A stretch of DNA of 64,000 nucleotides from Amphibacillus sp052055485 (GTDB lineage Bacteria > Bacillota > Bacilli > Bacillales > Amphibacillaceae). The DNA lies in assembly GCF_052055485.1 (NCBI RefSeq), contig NZ_CP197171.1, positions 1,612,001-1,676,000 of the forward strand, read 5' to 3'. A program made the translations under genes and the position numbers. Below are positions 1-8,895 of this stretch, piece by piece (within the stretch, counting starts at the first letter, position 1; each line of letters starts with the position of its first letter). The notes beneath the pieces are model-generated. The model did no database searches, was not told the DNA's origin, and saw nothing but the letters and a program-made list of their open reading frames with translations.

Positions 1-1
1 A

Positions 2-2263
2 GATTTAATTCTGCTTAAAGCAGGTGACAAAATCCCAGCCGATTTAAGATTGATTAAAACAAATAATTTGAATGTAGAGGAATCACCACTTACAGGAGAG
101 TCTACTTCGGTTGAAAAAAGTACAGACACTTTACCAGAAGACACGGTCTTAGGTGATCAAACAAACATGGCTTTTTCCGGTACATCCATTACCTCTGGTA
201 CGGGTCGTGGGATTGTTATTAGAACAGGAGAGCATACAGAAATCGGAAAAATAAACACATCAATGTCAGAAATAGAAACCGTTCAAACGCCACTGCTTAA
301 GCAGACCGCACAATTTGGAAAAATGGTTTCAATAGCTATTGTTGGTCTTGCCATTCTGCTTTTTATTTTTGGCTTTATTTTTCATGATTATGAGTTGGGT
401 GAGTTATTACTTTCAACGATTAGTTTAACTGTAGCAGCCATTCCAGAGGGTTTACCTGCAATTTTATCGATCATTTTAGCCATTGGTGTTCAGGAACTGG
501 CAGGTAGAAATGCCATTATGAGAACATTACCTTCAGTAGAAACTTTGGGTGCGGTTAATGTAATCTGTTCAGATAAAACAGGGACATTAACAAGGAATGA
601 AATGACAGTTCAAGCTATTGTCCTTAGTGACAGAGAATTAAAAGTAACCGGAACAGGTTATCAGCCAGACGGTCAAATCCTTGAACAAGATGAGGAGGTC
701 GATGTCGAAAAAGCCCCAGTATTAAAACAGTTTTTAACAAGTGTTTTATCGATCAATGATACTGAATTAAGAAAAAATGACTCAGGAGAATGGGGAATTA
801 GCGGTGAGCCCACAGAAGGCTGTCTGGTAACGTTAGCCGAAAAATCAAATCACAAAATTGCTCGTTTACCGATTATCTCAAAGATCCCCTTTGATTCCTC
901 ATATAAATATATGGCAGGTTTAGTTGAAGAAAACCATAAGAAAATCATTTATGTAAAAGGGGCTCCTGATCGTCTTTTTGAAATGGCGGGTCTCGAAGAA
1001 GGTTCTGCTGAACGAGATTATTGGGAGAAAAAAGTGATTGATCGTTCTAAACAAGGAGAGCGGGTGATCGCGTCAGCTTATAAAGAAGTTGATTCATCTG
1101 TCGAAGAGATTGATCATGCTGATGTTGAACAAGGCTTAACTATGTTAGGAATGGCTGGTATTATGGATCCGCCAAGGGAAGAGGCAATTGATGCAGTTCG
1201 CGAATGTAAACGAGCTGGTATTCGTGTCAAAATGATTACCGGCGACCATAAAGAAACAGCTGTTGCGATAGCTAAGGAAATGAAAATTACTGATCATGAT
1301 GAGGTGATTGAGGGCAGAGAGTTAGATAAGATGGATCAGCAGGAATTACAAGACGTTGTTAGTGAGGTTGATGTTTTTGCCCGAACCAGCCCAGAGAACA
1401 AGCTCAAATTAGTTAAAGCCTTACAAGCAAATGAGCAAGTTATTGCGATGACAGGTGATGGTGTCAATGATGCCCCAGCACTAAAACGTGCTGATATAGG
1501 AGTGGCAATGGGAATAAAGGGAACAGAGGTAGCTAAAGAAGCTTCTAAAATGGTGCTAGTCGATGATAATTTTCGAACGATTGTCAATGCTGTTCGTGAA
1601 GGTCGACGTGTGTATGATAACTTGAAAAAAACGATCCTTTTTATTTTACCGACAAATGGGGCCGAGGCCTTTCTTGTGATGTCAGCTCTACTTTTAGGAC
1701 TTCAAATGCCAATGACACCTGTACAAATTTTATACGTAAATATGATAACAGCAATTACGGTTTCTTTCGCATTAGCGTTTGAAAAACTAGAGGTGGGAAC
1801 AATGGATCGTCCACCTCGAAGGACCAATGCTCGTTTACTAAGTAACTACTATATTTTCCGAATTGTTTTAGTCTCGCTTTTGGTTGGCTTGCCAATCATG
1901 CTGATGAATTCATATATGTTGGCAAATCCAGATGTTTACACGATGGCTGAGGTAAATACCGTTACATTACAGGCGATTGTCTTTTCACAGCTTTTCCATA
2001 TGTTCAATGTGAGGAATGAACGCCGTTTTGCCTTCAATAAAGACTTTTTCACTAATAAAGTGGCTTTTATTGTTTCCGGAATTTTAATCGTTGTTCAGTT
2101 AGCCATTACCTATATTCCTTTCTTCCATTCAGTATTAGGTTTATCTCCTATCGGAGCACAGTATTGGTTATTCCCTATTTTACTTGGCATAGCTGTCTTT
2201 ATTATTGTGGAATGTGAAAAGTACATCACGAATAAAGTACTAAAGGTTAATCAGGTTGACTAA
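2..2263 (+). CDS. P2-type cation-transporting ATPase, 5'-truncated by window edge
   Basis: The reading frame is open to the window edge and the first visible residues (GDKIPADLRL) lie inside the actuator domain, so the gene starts upstream. The in-frame TTG at 50 is not a real start. Visible motifs in order are TGES (actuator loop), PEGLP in membrane helix M4, the phosphorylation site DKTGTLT, KGAPDRL (nucleotide binding), TGDGVNDAPAL (hinge) and about six C-terminal membrane helices. The layout matches PacL/SERCA-like pumps that move Ca2+ or another cation out of the cytoplasm. M5 keeps Asn and Glu (PTNGAEAF), but M6 reads NMITA where SERCA has N-x-x-T-D, so the Asp ligand is Ala. The ion is therefore uncertain. 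No following gene is in the same operon. Confidence 0.9.
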   Translation, partial: DLILLKAGDKIPADLRLIKTNNLNVEESPLTGESTSVEKSTDTLPEDTVLGDQTNMAFSGTSITSGTGRGIVIRTGEHTEIGKINTSMSEIETVQTPLLKQTAQFGKMVSIAIVGLAILLFIFGFIFHDYELGELLLSTISLTVAAIPEGLPAILSIILAIGVQELAGRNAIMRTLPSVETLGAVNVICSDKTGTLTRNEMTVQAIVLSDRELKVTGTGYQPDGQILEQDEEVDVEKAPVLKQFLTSVLSINDTELRKNDSGEWGISGEPTEGCLVTLAEKSNHKIARLPIISKIPFDSSYKYMAGLVEENHKKIIYVKGAPDRLFEMAGLEEGSAERDYWEKKVIDRSKQGERVIASAYKEVDSSVEEIDHADVEQGLTMLGMAGIMDPPREEAIDAVRECKRAGIRVKMITGDHKETAVAIAKEMKITDHDEVIEGRELDKMDQQELQDVVSEVDVFARTSPENKLKLVKALQANEQVIAMTGDGVNDAPALKRADIGVAMGIKGTEVAKEASKMVLVDDNFRTIVNAVREGRRVYDNLKKTILFILPTNGAEAFLVMSALLLGLQMPMTPVQILYVNMITAITVSFALAFEKLEVGTMDRPPRRTNARLLSNYYIFRIVLVSLLVGLPIMLMNSYMLANPDVYTMAEVNTVTLQAIVFSQLFHMFNVRNERRFAFNKDFFTNKVAFIVSGILIVVQLAITYIPFFHSVLGLSPIGAQYWLFPILLGIAVFIIVECEKYITNKVLKVNQVD

Positions 2264-2410
2264 GATGTCCTAATAAAATGGAAAAGTTAGGTTTTCTAGA
2301 ACGTCTCAAATTGCTTGTTATGATATTGAAGCGAACTCAATTTATTGAAAAGATTTAGACTTTCAAGCTCGTTTTATTTCGTAAAATAGATCTTTACGTT
2401 CTCAGTATAT

Positions 2411-2454
2411 AAAAAAGCTTGTAGAGAAAACAAGGTATGTTTTCTCTACAAGCT
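2411..2454 (-). terminator. Rho-independent terminator of the BCCT gene
   Basis: A perfect 16-bp inverted repeat (2416-2431 with 2439-2454, 7-nt loop) is followed, reading leftwards, by six T residues. It lies about 70 bp beyond the stop of the reverse-strand transporter. Read rightwards it has no T-run, so it does not serve the ATPase gene. A second 11-bp hairpin (2492-2502 with 2511-2521) abuts the transporter stop codon and lacks a T-run. Confidence 0.85.
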
Positions 2455-2522
2455 GATATAAGGATTGTTATGGCTTTATTGACTAATATCTCATTATGAA
2501 TCGAGTACTTGATTCATAATGA

Positions 2523-4331
2523 TTATTCGTTATTTTGGTTATCTGGATCATCAACGAGTGCGTCATCTTGAACTGTTGATGTGATCACTTCATTGATATT
2601 ATGTTCAGTTTCTGCCTTTTTAACAACTTTGCCCACCGTTCGTTCTAGATCATATTCGTCTTTTAAACCGATATAAATCGAATAAGTCATTACAATGAGT
2701 ATAGCTGTAAAAGGTAAGCCAGTGGCGATAGTTGCTGTTTGTGTAGCCGTTAGTCCGCCTCCTATTAAAAGTGCGATGGCGACAAGCCCTTCCATGATTG
2801 CCCAGAAAAGGCGTTGAAAAGTAGGTGTTTCTAATTTTCCACCAGATGATAAATGGTCAACAACTAATGATCCTGAGTCTGATGAGGTCACAAAGAAGAC
2901 AACAACCAAGATAATACCCACGACAGATAGTATGTTTGAAAGAGGGAGATTTTCAACCATAGCAAACATAGCGAGCGCTTCGTCTAGTTTGACAACTTCG
3001 CTCAAATTACCGATTCCATTCAGTTGTTGAAAAAGGGCTGTTCCGCCAAGTACACTCATAAATAAGAAGGAAACAAGTGTCGGAATAGCAATGACCCCAA
3101 CGATAAATTCTCTTACTGTTCGTCCTTTAGAAATTCGTGCGATAAACATGCCGACAAAAGGTGACCACGAAATCCACCATGCCCAATAGAAGATGGTCCA
3201 CCCACCTTGCCAATTGGAATCTCGAAATGTTTCTGCCCACATGCTCATTTCCATGAAGTTAGCAATATAATTCCCGATACTTTGCGTGAAGCCGCTCATA
3301 ATATAAACAGTAGGACCAACGATTAAGATAAACAGCATGAAAATGCCAGCTAATATCATATTGATTTCACTTAAACGTTTAACACCACCATCGAGTCCTA
3401 ATAGCACGGAAATAGTTGCAAAACCGGTAATAATAATAACTAAGATGACCTGTGTTGGCGTACTTATACTAATATCAAAGAGGTGATTTAAACCTGCATT
3501 GACTTGGGCAACGCCAAGACCGAGTGAGGTAGCTAATCCCATTAAAGTTGCTAATACAGATAGAATATCTATTAAATTACCCCAAAAACCATAAATTTTG
3601 TTTCCTATTAATGGATAAAAAACGGATCGTATGGTTAATGGTAATCCTTTGTTAAAAGCGAAAAAGGACAAGCCTAAGCCGACAATAGCGTAAATGGCCC
3701 AAGGATGAATCCCCCAATGGAAAAAGGTTGACGTCATAGCGGATTGAGCAGTTGCAGGAGTATTCCCCGGTGCAATATTAAACATTGGCGATGGATTTCC
3801 CAAGTGCGAAATAGGCTCAGCTACACTCCAAAATACAAGTCCAATCCCCATTCCTGCACTTAGTAACATCGCATACCAAGCAAATCTGGAAAATTCCGGT
3901 CTAGATCCTTTGCCTCCAATCACGATCTTTCCAAATCGACTAAAGGCAAAATAGAAGGCTGCAATTATAAAGATATTTACAGAAAAAATCATAATCCAGC
4001 CCGTATAATTTGTAACAATATCTAATAAATAGCTAAATAAGCTGCTTGCTTGCTGTGGGAAGGACATGATCAAGGTAATGAAAATAATCAAGATAATAGC
4101 AGATGGAATCGTTACTTGGGGGTGTAAGTCGAATCCAAATTTAGTCCAATTACGCTCTCCAACTTTTTCTCTTCCTTCTTCGTCAAAAAGTGAAACAGTT
4201 GGAATGATTTGTAATCCCTTGAAAGGTTCTCTTTCCTTAATTGCCTTTTTTCTTGCTTCATCTTCGATCTTTTTTAATTTTTTTGCTAAAGCTTTTTGTT
4301 CAGCAATAACTTTCTTGTCTTTTTTGTCCAT
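2523..4331 (-). CDS. BCCT-family osmolyte transporter (glycine-betaine type)
   Basis: This is a secondary transporter of the betaine/choline/carnitine family, about 602 residues, with about 12 membrane helices after a charged lysine-rich cytoplasmic N-terminus. Helix 3 has the glycine-rich segment AGMGIGLVFWSVAEP seen in betaine carriers. The Trp-rich substrate box YWAWWISWSPFVG and the family signature MFIARISKGRTVREF follow. It probably takes up glycine betaine with Na+ for osmoprotection (OpuD-like), but substrate cannot be fixed from sequence. The start chosen is the ATG at 4331 with GGCAGGG five bases upstream; a TTG at 4388 in the same frame has no ribosome site. A 12-codon mini-gene with a far stronger ribosome site lies upstream in the same frame. 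Confidence 0.9.
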   Translation of the reverse strand: MDKKDKKVIAEQKALAKKLKKIEDEARKKAIKEREPFKGLQIIPTVSLFDEEGREKVGERNWTKFGFDLHPQVTIPSAIILIIFITLIMSFPQQASSLFSYLLDIVTNYTGWIMIFSVNIFIIAAFYFAFSRFGKIVIGGKGSRPEFSRFAWYAMLLSAGMGIGLVFWSVAEPISHLGNPSPMFNIAPGNTPATAQSAMTSTFFHWGIHPWAIYAIVGLGLSFFAFNKGLPLTIRSVFYPLIGNKIYGFWGNLIDILSVLATLMGLATSLGLGVAQVNAGLNHLFDISISTPTQVILVIIITGFATISVLLGLDGGVKRLSEINMILAGIFMLFILIVGPTVYIMSGFTQSIGNYIANFMEMSMWAETFRDSNWQGGWTIFYWAWWISWSPFVGMFIARISKGRTVREFIVGVIAIPTLVSFLFMSVLGGTALFQQLNGIGNLSEVVKLDEALAMFAMVENLPLSNILSVVGIILVVVFFVTSSDSGSLVVDHLSSGGKLETPTFQRLFWAIMEGLVAIALLIGGGLTATQTATIATGLPFTAILIVMTYSIYIGLKDEYDLERTVGKVVKKAETEHNINEVITSTVQDDALVDDPDNQNNE

Positions 4332-4412
4332 AATACCCTGCCTTTTTTGATAAATTAACGTTTTTAAACTCTTTAATAGTTTGTACAATTGTATAGTAAG
4401 TAAACTGAGTGA

Positions 4413-4451
4413 TTATTGAATTTGACTATCTGATTTGCTATTTTTAGTCAT
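4413..4451 (-). other. In-frame leader mini-ORF upstream of the BCCT gene
   Basis: A strong ribosome site (GGAGGGG, 4-base gap) precedes an ATG at 4451 that reads MTKNSKSDSQIQ and then TAA. The frame is identical to that of the transporter, whose own start is 80 bases further on with a weaker ribosome site. It is either a leader peptide governing reinitiation or the former N-terminus of the transporter cut off by a nonsense change. Confidence 0.45.
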
Positions 4452-5113
4452 ATTTCCCCTCCAAATAATTTGCCCGTCTTTTATCATAAAAAACTTTCAG
4501 GTAAATTGCAAAGATAAATCATTAATTTCAGTGATTTATCACATATTATAAAAACAAATTTGCAATGGGTGATAAGAAAACGCAGACTAAAGTTGTCACA
4601 TGACATGATGAATCATAACTTTTCGCTTCAGATCGTAGCTTTTAGTTACCTGTTTTTTTTTCTAATAAAGATGAGTATTGGTGGTTTTTACAGTTATTAA
4701 AATACCTCCGATTTGAAATGGACAGATGAATCTCAAGTGAAAATGCCTAAAGAACAAATTAGCACAGTACTAAATCCCTTAGATTGTACGAGGTTATACA
4801 TTTGTGACATTAGAGTTGGCGAAGATGGGTTTGATCTCAGATCATGGTTGAGAAACCATAAAAGGAATGTAGTTAAAAGTCAACCCCAAAAGAGGCACAT
4901 TATAAAGTTGTGACATGTTTGAAGTCAATGAGTTGCTATTTTTGTTGAAAATATGTTTTATATTTTCAAAAGAATTCTCTTTCTAATTTAGTTACGTTAT
5001 ACTATTAGTTGGAGAATTTTTTTGCTTAGAAAGTGGAAATTTGAAAGTTCTCAAGTATAGTAAAATAATACGTTTACTTAAGAGATGAGTTTTTTAAGAG
5101 GGAAGGTCGTTAG
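4452..5113. other. Intergenic region without recognisable gene
   Basis: This AT-rich stretch separates the divergent BCCT and TraB genes and should hold both promoters, but no convincing -35/-10 pair was identified. A 66-codon open frame at 4713-4913 has no ribosome site and no recognisable similarity, and was not called. Confidence 0.5.
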
Positions 5114-6289
5114 ATGTTAGAACAACAAAATAATATTATTAGAATTGAGCAAGATGGTAAGGAATATATTTTAATTGGAACGGCACATGTCTCTAAGTAC
5201 AGTGCCGAAGAAGTAAAAGAAGTGATTGATCAGGAACAACCAGATTCTGTTTGTATTGAGTTGGATCAGCAACGCTATCAAGCGATGATGGACGGCAATA
5301 GATGGAAGGATACTGATATTTTCAAGGTTATTAAAGATAAAAAGGCTACCTTATTGCTAATGAATCTGGCGATTTCATCGTTTCAAAAAAGAATTGCAAA
5401 ACAATTCAATATCGAAGCGGGTCAAGAAATGCTACAAGGAATTAAATCAGCAGAGGAGAATGGAGCTGAGCTTGTTCTTGCTGATCGCAACATCCAAGTT
5501 ACCTTTGCGCGTATTTGGGGTGGCGTTGGCTTTAAAGGAAAAATGATGCTGCTAACACAGGTGATGGCAGGTATTTTCTCGAAGGAGTCGATCACTGAGG
5601 AAGAATTAGAGAAGATGAAAAATCAAGATTCAATCGACTCCATTTTAAGTGAGTTTACCGAATATTTCCCACGGTTAAAAAAGCCATTAGTCGATGAAAG
5701 GGATCAATATTTGGCAGAAAAAATTAAGCGTGCCCCTGGTAAAAAAATTGTCGCTGTACTTGGCGCTGCCCATGTTCCAGGTATTACTAAGGAAATAGGC
5801 AAAACCCACAATTTGAAGCAGTTAAACAAGGTCCCGCCAAAATCAAAATGGCCAAAACGGATTGGCTGGATCATTCCAATAGCCATTGTTATCATGATTA
5901 TTGCGACTTTTATATTAAATCCAGATGCAGGCTGGCGACAAATGCAAAGCTGGTTAATTTGGAATGGGACCCTATCAGCATTAGGAACATTAATTGCTTT
6001 TGGTCATCCACTAGCTATTTTAACAGTTTTTATTGCTGCCCCGATCACTTCATTGAATCCGATTATGGCTGCGGGTTTCTTTGCAGGTTTTGTCCAAGCT
6101 TACTTTAATAAGCCGCAAGTAGGTGATTTTGAACAATTAAATGAAGATGTCTATTCGGTTAAAGGTTTTTGGCGAAATAAAGTCACTCGTGTTTTGTTGG
6201 TTATTTTGTTAGCTAATTTAGGAAGTACATTAGGAACTCTTATTGCTGGAACAGACATTGCTAGATTGTTTATTGATAGTTTGACTTAA
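5114..6289 (+). CDS. TraB/GumN-family membrane protein
   Basis: The 391-residue protein has the TraB/Tiki/GumN fold motifs: GTAHVS near residues 23-28, CIELDQQRY near 50, and GAAHVPGI near 218. These conserved His and Glu residues are what led to prediction of a metallo-hydrolase-like site. About 150 C-terminal residues form three to four membrane helices beginning near residue 250. The family includes enterococcal TraB, which shuts down pheromone activity, and eukaryotic TRABD; the activity of chromosomal Bacillaceae members is unknown. The ATG is preceded by GAGGGAAGG. It is transcribed alone, with a hairpin following the stop. Confidence 0.85.
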   Translation: MLEQQNNIIRIEQDGKEYILIGTAHVSKYSAEEVKEVIDQEQPDSVCIELDQQRYQAMMDGNRWKDTDIFKVIKDKKATLLLMNLAISSFQKRIAKQFNIEAGQEMLQGIKSAEENGAELVLADRNIQVTFARIWGGVGFKGKMMLLTQVMAGIFSKESITEEELEKMKNQDSIDSILSEFTEYFPRLKKPLVDERDQYLAEKIKRAPGKKIVAVLGAAHVPGITKEIGKTHNLKQLNKVPPKSKWPKRIGWIIPIAIVIMIIATFILNPDAGWRQMQSWLIWNGTLSALGTLIAFGHPLAILTVFIAAPITSLNPIMAAGFFAGFVQAYFNKPQVGDFEQLNEDVYSVKGFWRNKVTRVLLVILLANLGSTLGTLIAGTDIARLFIDSLT

Positions 6290-6331
6290 TTTATAGCGAG
6301 GACGATCTTAGGTGTATAGAATTTTATAAGG

Positions 6332-6373
6332 CACCCTTAGAGTTATAAAGAAGGCTTAACTCTAGGGTGTTTA
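6332..6373 (+). terminator. Probable terminator after the TraB-family gene
   Basis: A 13-bp stem with one bulged base (6332-6345 with 6357-6369) is followed by a short T-rich run. It is 40 bp past the stop codon. Confidence 0.6.
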
Positions 6374-6731
6374 TATGAGTATTAGCAGTGCTTCCATGTA
6401 GAGGAAAAGTAATTGTTCATTATAAAAGTAAAATCGATAGAATCTTTTAATAAAGAAATCATCTTAGTAATGATTGATTTGATAACCATAGTTGCTGTCC
6501 AATAACTTGGTTGTCAGACGATAATTATGGGAAGGGTCTCCATTTCATGTCTTAAATTGATTAGAGCACAGAGACCAAGAAAGATGAAATTCATTTAACT
6601 AAATGATTAAGGTAAACAAAATTTCAATCGTTTGTATTCAAGTCATGCTTTCGCTTGGAGATATAGATTATTTAGGTTAAATCAATCTTTTCCAACCTTT
6701 TTTAAATGCTACTCTGAAAGGAGGCAGTTTT
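6374..6731. other. Upstream region of the LytTR two-component operon
   Basis: No gene was called in these 358 bases. The region should carry the promoter of the regulator/kinase pair and possibly LytTR-type direct repeats, but none could be identified with confidence. A 30-codon TTG-initiated frame (6413-6505) has only a weak ribosome site. Confidence 0.4.
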
Positions 6732-7442
6732 ATGATACGCGTTGCAATAGTTGAAGACGACGATAAATATAAAGAGCAGTTAATCAAATTTTTGCAAAGA
6801 TATGAGCAAGAAAAAGATGAACAGATTGAAATAGTAACGTATTCAGATGGTGATGGAATCGTTGAAAACTATAAGGCACAATTTGATATCATATTAATGG
6901 ATATCCAAATGAGTTTTATGGATGGCATGTCTGCGGCAGAAGAGATAAGGAAAGCGGATGCTGAAGTGGTTATTATTTTTATTACCAATATGCCACAGTA
7001 TGCGATTAAAGGATATGCTGTTGATGCCTTGGATTATGTTTTAAAACCAATTTCATATTTTCAATTCTCAGAGCGCTTGAATCGTGCGATTGACAGAATG
7101 AAAAAAAGAGAAACCCACCATATTACGATAAAAGTAAAAGGCGGGGTTATTCGCTTTGACATTTCTGATATCTATTTTATCGAAAGCCAAGGGCATGATC
7201 TTCTTTTTCATACTAAAAAAGGAGATTATATGGGAACAGGAACAATGAAGGAACTAGAAGAGCAATTAGCTAGTGTTCATTTTTATCGGGGCCATCGAGG
7301 TTATTTGATAAATTTACAACATGTAGAAGGTATGAACGATAGCAATGCTGTAGTCGGCGGAGAGGAAATTCTGATCAGCCGTTCTAAGAAGAAGGGATTT
7401 ATGAAAGCTTTGGCCAATTACTGGGGTGAGGTGATTAAATGA
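6732..7442 (+). CDS. LytTR-family response regulator
   Basis: The 236-residue protein has an N-terminal receiver domain with the acidic pocket E8-D9-D10, phospho-acceptor D57 in IILMDIQM, T85 and K105 in DYVLKP. A C-terminal LytTR DNA-binding domain (about 130-236) follows and includes YFIESQGHDLLFH and FYRGHRGYLIN. Such regulators (AgrA, LytR, VirR, BlpR) bind paired direct repeats and often control cell-wall, autolysis or peptide-signalling genes. The start has a strong site, AAAGGAGG with an 8-base gap. The stop overlaps the start of the kinase gene by four bases (ATGA), so the two are translationally coupled. Confidence 0.92.
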   Translation: MIRVAIVEDDDKYKEQLIKFLQRYEQEKDEQIEIVTYSDGDGIVENYKAQFDIILMDIQMSFMDGMSAAEEIRKADAEVVIIFITNMPQYAIKGYAVDALDYVLKPISYFQFSERLNRAIDRMKKRETHHITIKVKGGVIRFDISDIYFIESQGHDLLFHTKKGDYMGTGTMKELEEQLASVHFYRGHRGYLINLQHVEGMNDSNAVVGGEEILISRSKKKGFMKALANYWGEVIK

Positions 7443-8749
7443 ATGATGTACTTCCTGATATCCCCCGGATATATACAGCCTTAGCTGAGTGGATTGCTTG
7501 TATGATTTACATTTCAATCTTAAGCAAGCGTTTAAAGCGATCGAATCTAATTATTTTTTCTAGTATAGCTCTGGTTGTCCAAATGACCTTTTTAGCCATA
7601 ACCAAAAATTTACCGATTATTTTTTGGATTCCAAGTATGATTGTGGCAGTTGTATTGATGTTTTTCTTCATTTATAAAAGCACTTATTTAAATTTTTTGG
7701 ATGCAGGTTATTTTACGGTTAAAGCATTTGTTGTAGCAGAGCTAGTCGCATCATTTCAATGGCAGCTACACTTCTTTTTTTGGAGTAGTGGATATACGGG
7801 TTCATTAACAGAAATCCTTCTATTAATTTCTGTTTATGGGGTTGCATTTGCCACCATTTGGTTTTTAGAAAAAAGACATATACCAGGCGATGGTGTGATG
7901 AATATCAGACAGCTTGAATTATTGTCCGTTGTTGTTATTGGTATAGCGGTTTTTGGAATTAGTAATTTAAGTTTTGTTACATCTGAGACACCTTTTAGTG
8001 GGCAGTATGCTCAAGAGATCCTTAATATTCGAACTTTAGTAGACTTGGGTGGTTTTGCTATCCTACATGCGTATCATCTCCAATTATCTGATTTAAGGAT
8101 CAAACACGAATTAAAAGCTGTACAATATATTCTTCAAAATCAATACACACAATATCAACAATCCAAGGAAAGCATTGAAATGATCAATTATAAATACCAT
8201 GATTTAAAGAATCAGATTATTGCTCTTAGAGCAGAAGAAGATCCAGATAAAAGAAATGCGTATTTAACACAGATGGAAGATGACATCAAATCTTATGAAG
8301 CACAGAATAAGACAGGAAACCATGTGTTGGATACATTACTTACAAGTAAAAATATGTATTGTATAAAGAATGGTATTACGTTAACATCTGTAGCAAATGG
8401 AGAATTGCTTAATGGTATGGATATCATAGATATTACAACAATTTTTGGAAATGCATTAGACAATGCGATAGAATATGAAAAACAAATTGAAGATGAAGAA
8501 AAAAGGTTAATTCATGTTTCTGTATTTTCTAAAAAGGGATTTGTAATGATTCGAATAGAAAATTACTTTGAGGGTGATTTAAAGCTTGAAGGCGAATTAC
8601 CGAAAACAACAAAGCGAGATACAAATTTCCATGGTTATGGATTGAAAAGTATTCAATATGCTGTGCAGAAGTATGATGGTGTGGTCAATGTGAATCAAAA
8701 GGATAATTGGTTTGAGTTAGAGATTTTAATGCCGAAGTTGACCAAATGA
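7439..8749 (+). CDS. AgrC-like sensor histidine kinase (GHKL type)
   Basis: The 436-residue kinase has about six to seven N-terminal membrane helices within roughly residues 1-215 and no obvious large extracellular sensor domain, as in AgrC-type peptide or membrane-state sensors. The cytoplasmic half carries the phospho-acceptor motif YHDLKNQ (near residue 254), the N-box FGNALDNAIEY, and HGYGLKSIQ as a G-box, placing it in the HPK10/GHKL class that pairs with LytTR regulators. It overlaps the regulator by four bases. No AgrD-like peptide gene or AgrB protease is next to it. An insertion sequence sits 36 bp after its stop. Confidence 0.9.
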   Translation: MNDVLPDIPRIYTALAEWIACMIYISILSKRLKRSNLIIFSSIALVVQMTFLAITKNLPIIFWIPSMIVAVVLMFFFIYKSTYLNFLDAGYFTVKAFVVAELVASFQWQLHFFFWSSGYTGSLTEILLLISVYGVAFATIWFLEKRHIPGDGVMNIRQLELLSVVVIGIAVFGISNLSFVTSETPFSGQYAQEILNIRTLVDLGGFAILHAYHLQLSDLRIKHELKAVQYILQNQYTQYQQSKESIEMINYKYHDLKNQIIALRAEEDPDKRNAYLTQMEDDIKSYEAQNKTGNHVLDTLLTSKNMYCIKNGITLTSVANGELLNGMDIIDITTIFGNALDNAIEYEKQIEDEEKRLIHVSVFSKKGFVMIRIENYFEGDLKLEGELPKTTKRDTNFHGYGLKSIQYAVQKYDGVVNVNQKDNWFELEILMPKLTK

Positions 8750-8777
8750 AAGATTTAAAGATGAAAAACTAATGTTA

Positions 8778-8812
8778 CTTATTTGGGTTCTACGTCAAGT
8801 AACGTTGGTGAG
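8778..8812 (+). repeat. Left target duplication and left terminal inverted repeat of the IS
   Basis: Bases 8778-8785 are the target copy CTTATTTG. Bases 8786-8812 are the left terminal repeat, which ends in CGTTGGTGAG, identical to the inner end of the right repeat. Confidence 0.88.
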
Positions 8813-8842
8813 GAATTTTAGCCAACATATATTTAGTTGTTT

Positions 8843-8895
8843 ATCACGAATCAAAGTAGACGTTAGGCTGCTTTGATTCGTGATTCTTTTTGTTT
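8843..8895 (+). terminator. Inbound-transcription terminator at the left end of the IS
   Basis: A perfect 12-bp stem (8845-8856 with 8871-8882), extendable by two pairs, is followed on the plus strand by TTCTTTTTGTTT. It overlaps the transposase 3' end. It would stop transcripts entering from the kinase gene and so limit antisense reading of the transposase. Confidence 0.6.

Noticed and set aside
4713..4913. 66-codon open frame between BCCT and TraB genes
   Set aside because: No ribosome site, no hydrophobic or domain pattern, no recognisable similarity; lies in promoter-type AT-rich DNA.
6413..6505. 30-codon TTG-initiated frame upstream of the LytTR/kinase pair, considered as an AgrD-like signal peptide
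   Set aside because: Only a weak ribosome site, no Cys/Ser thiolactone motif, and no AgrB protease nearby.
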